Assembly: GCF_017355855.1 (NCBI RefSeq)
Contig: NZ_JAFEWD010000016.1
Location: forward strand, 1-58,802
Direction: 5' to 3'
Length of the DNA stretch: 58,802 nucleotides
DNA from: Pedobacter sp. SYSU D00535
Lineage (GTDB): Bacteria > Bacteroidota > Bacteroidia > Sphingobacteriales > Sphingobacteriaceae
The translations under genes and the position numbers were made by a program. The stretch's first letter is position 1. Each line of letters starts with the position of its first letter. Positions 56,966 to 58,802 of this stretch are shown here, piece after piece. The notes beneath the pieces are model-generated. The model worked only from the letters and a program-made list of their open reading frames with translations. It did no database searches and had not been told where the DNA came from.

Positions 56966-57199
56966 CTATAATTCCTTAAAATGGCGTTCTATTTCCTGAG
57001 TAATGGCTTTGAGCTCCTCAGGACTTAAATGTGTGCCTTCCATAAATTCCCAATTTCGCTCATCGCTATAAACCATTTTAACAACTTCATCATCATGCAA
57101 AATGAGGTGGTAAATACTTTCCCTAGAGCAATCGTCCGGTACAACGAGAATTTCCACCCACTCGGTTCCCAATTTGGTCTTGATCTTAAAACTATCCAT
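56966..57199 (-). CDS. Small hypothetical protein
   Basis: The 77-residue frame encodes a protein starting MDSFKIKTKLGTEWVEILVV, with a beta-strand-like first half and a C-terminal helix (LSPEELKAITQEIERHFKEL). It is soluble. I do not recognise the family, but composition and codon pattern look genuine. It points away from gap, and the two starts are separated by 110 bases. Confidence 0.6.
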   Translation of the reverse strand: MDSFKIKTKLGTEWVEILVVPDDCSRESIYHLILHDDEVVKMVYSDERNWEFMEGTHLSPEELKAITQEIERHFKEL

Positions 57200-57296
57200 T
57201 TGCTAGTAATTTTGCGGAACCCAAGCAAAAGTTATTCCGCGGAAACTAGAAATAGTGCCTTAAGGATGCAGAGGCCTCCTTAATCATCAAAAACAC

Positions 57297-57304
57297 TAAC
57301 TTTG
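57297..57304 (+). promoter_or_regulatory. -7 element of gap
   Basis: TAACTTTG matches TAnnTTTG. It ends only five bases before the ATG at 57310, so the transcript would begin at or very near the start codon. Confidence 0.6.
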
Positions 57305-57309
57305 CCGGG

Positions 57310-58314
57310 ATGAAAGTTGCAATTAATGGCTTTGGCCGGATAGGAAGGACGGTTCTTAGAACGCTTTTACTAAAAAAGGGGATTCAGGTTGCTGCGATTA
57401 ATGATCTGGCGGACGCAGAAACGCTGGCTCATCTGGTTAAATACGATACGGTACAGCGAGGCTTCTCCGGAACAGTAGCAGCTGGAGAGGGAGCTATCCT
57501 GGTTGATGGCCAGCCGATCCCACTCTTTTCAGAGGCGGATCCCCGTCAATTGCCCTGGCAGCGCCTGGGTATTGATCTGGTCATCGAGTCTACAGGCCGC
57601 TTCACTACCGCTGAGAAGGCCGCTGTTCACCTGGAGGCGGGCGCAAAGCAAGTGATCATTTCGGCACCCTCTGCAACGAAGGATGTGCCCACCGTCGTGC
57701 TGGGTGTGAATGACAGCGAGATCGACTTCCGCTCTCCGATTTTATCTAATGCTTCCTGTACCACGAACAATATCGCACCGATGATCAAGGTACTGGAAGA
57801 TAACTGGGGCATTGTGAATGGTTACATCACGACCGTGCATTCGATGACCGGTGATCAAAACCTGCACGACGGTCCGCATAAAGACCTCCGTAGAGCGAGA
57901 GCGGCTTCGGCTTCCATCATCCCAACTACAACCGGTGCAGCAAAAGCAATCACCAATATTTTTCCTCATTTGGATGGAAAGCTGGGTGGGGCAGGTATTC
58001 GCGTTCCGGTATTGAACGGATCGCTCACCGACTTTACCTGTATCCTGAAAAAGCCGGCGACTGTGGAGGAGATCAATGCTGCTTTTCGTGCTGCAGCCGA
58101 TAGTTATTTACAGGGAATCCTCTACTATACGGAAGATCCAATTGTTTCTGTGGATATCCTGGGTAATTCTCACAGCTGTGTATTCGATTCGAAACTTACT
58201 TCCATTGTAGGTGGCCTCACGAAGGTAGTCGGCTGGTACGATAACGAATACGGTTATTCAAGTCGCATGGCAGACTTGGTAGAGCGGATTGCAAGGGTTG
58301 GGAAGGATAGGTAG
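57310..58314 (+). CDS. gap: Glyceraldehyde-3-phosphate dehydrogenase, type I
   Basis: The glycolytic enzyme converts glyceraldehyde 3-phosphate to 1,3-bisphosphoglycerate with NAD. The 334-residue protein starts MKVAINGFGRIGRTVLRTL and has the active-site SNASCTTNNIAP (catalytic Cys near residue 152), HSMTGDQN with the general-base region, and WYDNEYGYSSRM near the end. All type I features are intact. It is a monocistronic gene whose promoter sits unusually close. Confidence 0.98.
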   Translation: MKVAINGFGRIGRTVLRTLLLKKGIQVAAINDLADAETLAHLVKYDTVQRGFSGTVAAGEGAILVDGQPIPLFSEADPRQLPWQRLGIDLVIESTGRFTTAEKAAVHLEAGAKQVIISAPSATKDVPTVVLGVNDSEIDFRSPILSNASCTTNNIAPMIKVLEDNWGIVNGYITTVHSMTGDQNLHDGPHKDLRRARAASASIIPTTTGAAKAITNIFPHLDGKLGGAGIRVPVLNGSLTDFTCILKKPATVEEINAAFRAAADSYLQGILYYTEDPIVSVDILGNSHSCVFDSKLTSIVGGLTKVVGWYDNEYGYSSRMADLVERIARVGKDR

Positions 58315-58326
58315 ACAAGACAGACG

Positions 58327-58610
58327 ATAGTCACCTCATCCCTGACCCTTCTCCTCAAGGAGAAGGGAACCACGCAACTTAGGAGCATCCTACAAAATCT
58401 CGTAGTTCGCAGATGTCCAGGGTTGGCGATATTAAGTTACGCGGAGGTAAGTTGTGTTTTTCCTGTCTAGCAGTAGTGTGGTGAGAACCTGTAAACGCAT
58501 AACCGGATTATTCTAAAACCTTAAATTTTCTTAGAACGAGACAGACGAGACATCACGGCACATCCCCTCTCCTTGAGGAGAGGGTTAGGGTGAGGTGTTT
58601 GTATTATTAT
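58327..58610. repeat. Dispersed repeats after gap
   Basis: CCTCATCCCTGACCC with TTCTCCTCAAGGAGAA (58336-58366) and CTCTCCTTGAGGAGAG then GGTTAGGGTGAGG (58567-58595) face each other, each centred on a CTCCTCAAGGAG-like palindrome. GACGAGACA-type motifs lie at 58536-58552. No gene is supported. Confidence 0.7.
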
Positions 58611-58615
58611 ACGGG

Positions 58616-58802
58616 TTGTCTCGTCCTAAAAAAAGTTTACAGGTTAAAGATATAATCCTAGGATAGCTTTACGGGTTTCCACTAGTCCTAAGATAGCTTT
58701 ACAAGCTTACGATTTTTCTGATAATAGTTTTTCCATAGTTTGTTTGTACTGATCATTTCGGAATGTACTACAGCAGGAGTTAGCATACCGTTGCTCATAT
58801 GT
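58616..58802 (-). mobile_element. End of an insertion sequence, cut by the window edge
   Basis: From TGTCTCGTCCTAA (58618 onward), a plausible TG-starting terminal repeat, to the window edge. The minus strand encodes the end of a transposase (next entry). Related end sequences are scattered at 16.4 kb. Confidence 0.6.
58688..58802 (-). CDS. Transposase C-terminus, partial
   Basis: A frame open to the window edge encodes a 37-residue end including GMLTPAVVHSEM and KLWKNYYQKNRKLVKLS before a TAG. The LTPAxVHS segment followed by basic residues resembles the end of IS3-type integrase-core transposases. The gene starts outside the window; family assignment is tentative. Confidence 0.6.
   Translation of the reverse strand, partial: HMSNGMLTPAVVHSEMISTNKLWKNYYQKNRKLVKLS

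Overview
The window looks like a chromosome segment from a Bacteroidota member, most likely Sphingobacteriales (Sphingobacteriaceae-like). The reasons are: promoters of the TTTG / TAnnTTTG type before atpD, tRNA-Arg, manC and gap; a short F1 epsilon subunit without the C-terminal helical domain; a PID-CTERM type sorting tail next to an exosortase of the XrtX kind; a DUF6266 protein; and WcaJ/Wza/Wzc proteins with Bacteroidota features. Species cannot be named from the sequence alone.

Layout. 0.4-5.1 kb: atpD-atpC (minus strand), two small paralogous exported proteins with a WYxQPWxW tail, an RmlD-like reductase and floA. 5.1-8.3 kb: about 3 kb of dispersed long repeats without genes. 8.4-10.3 kb: tRNA-Arg(ACG), adk, obgE. 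10.3-11.2 kb: two possible very small membrane proteins and a multi-hairpin repeat. 11.2-15.3 kb: an exosortase (XrtY-like, minus) and the GDP-L-fucose genes gmd, manC, fcl. 15.3-17.9 kb: repeats, IS-end-like debris and a DUF6266 gene. 17.9-18.6 kb: an outer-membrane beta-barrel. 18.7-42.5 kb: a large exopolysaccharide locus on the plus strand. 42.5-47 kb: two arrays of ~190-bp repeats surrounding a GIY-YIG nuclease gene and a PID-CTERM protein / XrtX / partner membrane protein operon on the minus strand. 47.1-51.8 kb: phosphoglycosyltransferase, Wza and Wzc. 51.8-53.1 kb: five tandem ~250-bp repeats. 53.2-58.3 kb: small acidic protein, methyltransferase, an operon of cyanophycinase and two YetF/DUF421 proteins, a small hypothetical, and gap. 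58.3-58.8 kb: repeats and the end of an insertion sequence.

How it fits together. The central 40 kb is a Wzx/Wzy-type exopolysaccharide factory. It makes GDP-L-fucose (gmd, manC, fcl) and a CDP-3,6-dideoxyhexose (rfbF, rfbG, an SDR, rfbH and an iron-sulfur flavoreductase). Twelve glycosyltransferases and four acyltransferases decorate the unit, a flippase and an O-antigen-polymerase-like protein move and polymerise it, and WcaJ, Wza and Wzc start, export and control chain length. Two different exosortase-family proteins bracket the locus. One has a neighbouring PID-CTERM substrate and a partner membrane protein; the other has no obvious substrate. The flavoreductase has its iron-sulfur domain at the C-terminus, the reverse of the characterised enzymes of this pathway. 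By eye, the part from about 23.8 to 40.3 kb is AT-richer than its flanks, which suggests it was acquired or exchanged as a block.
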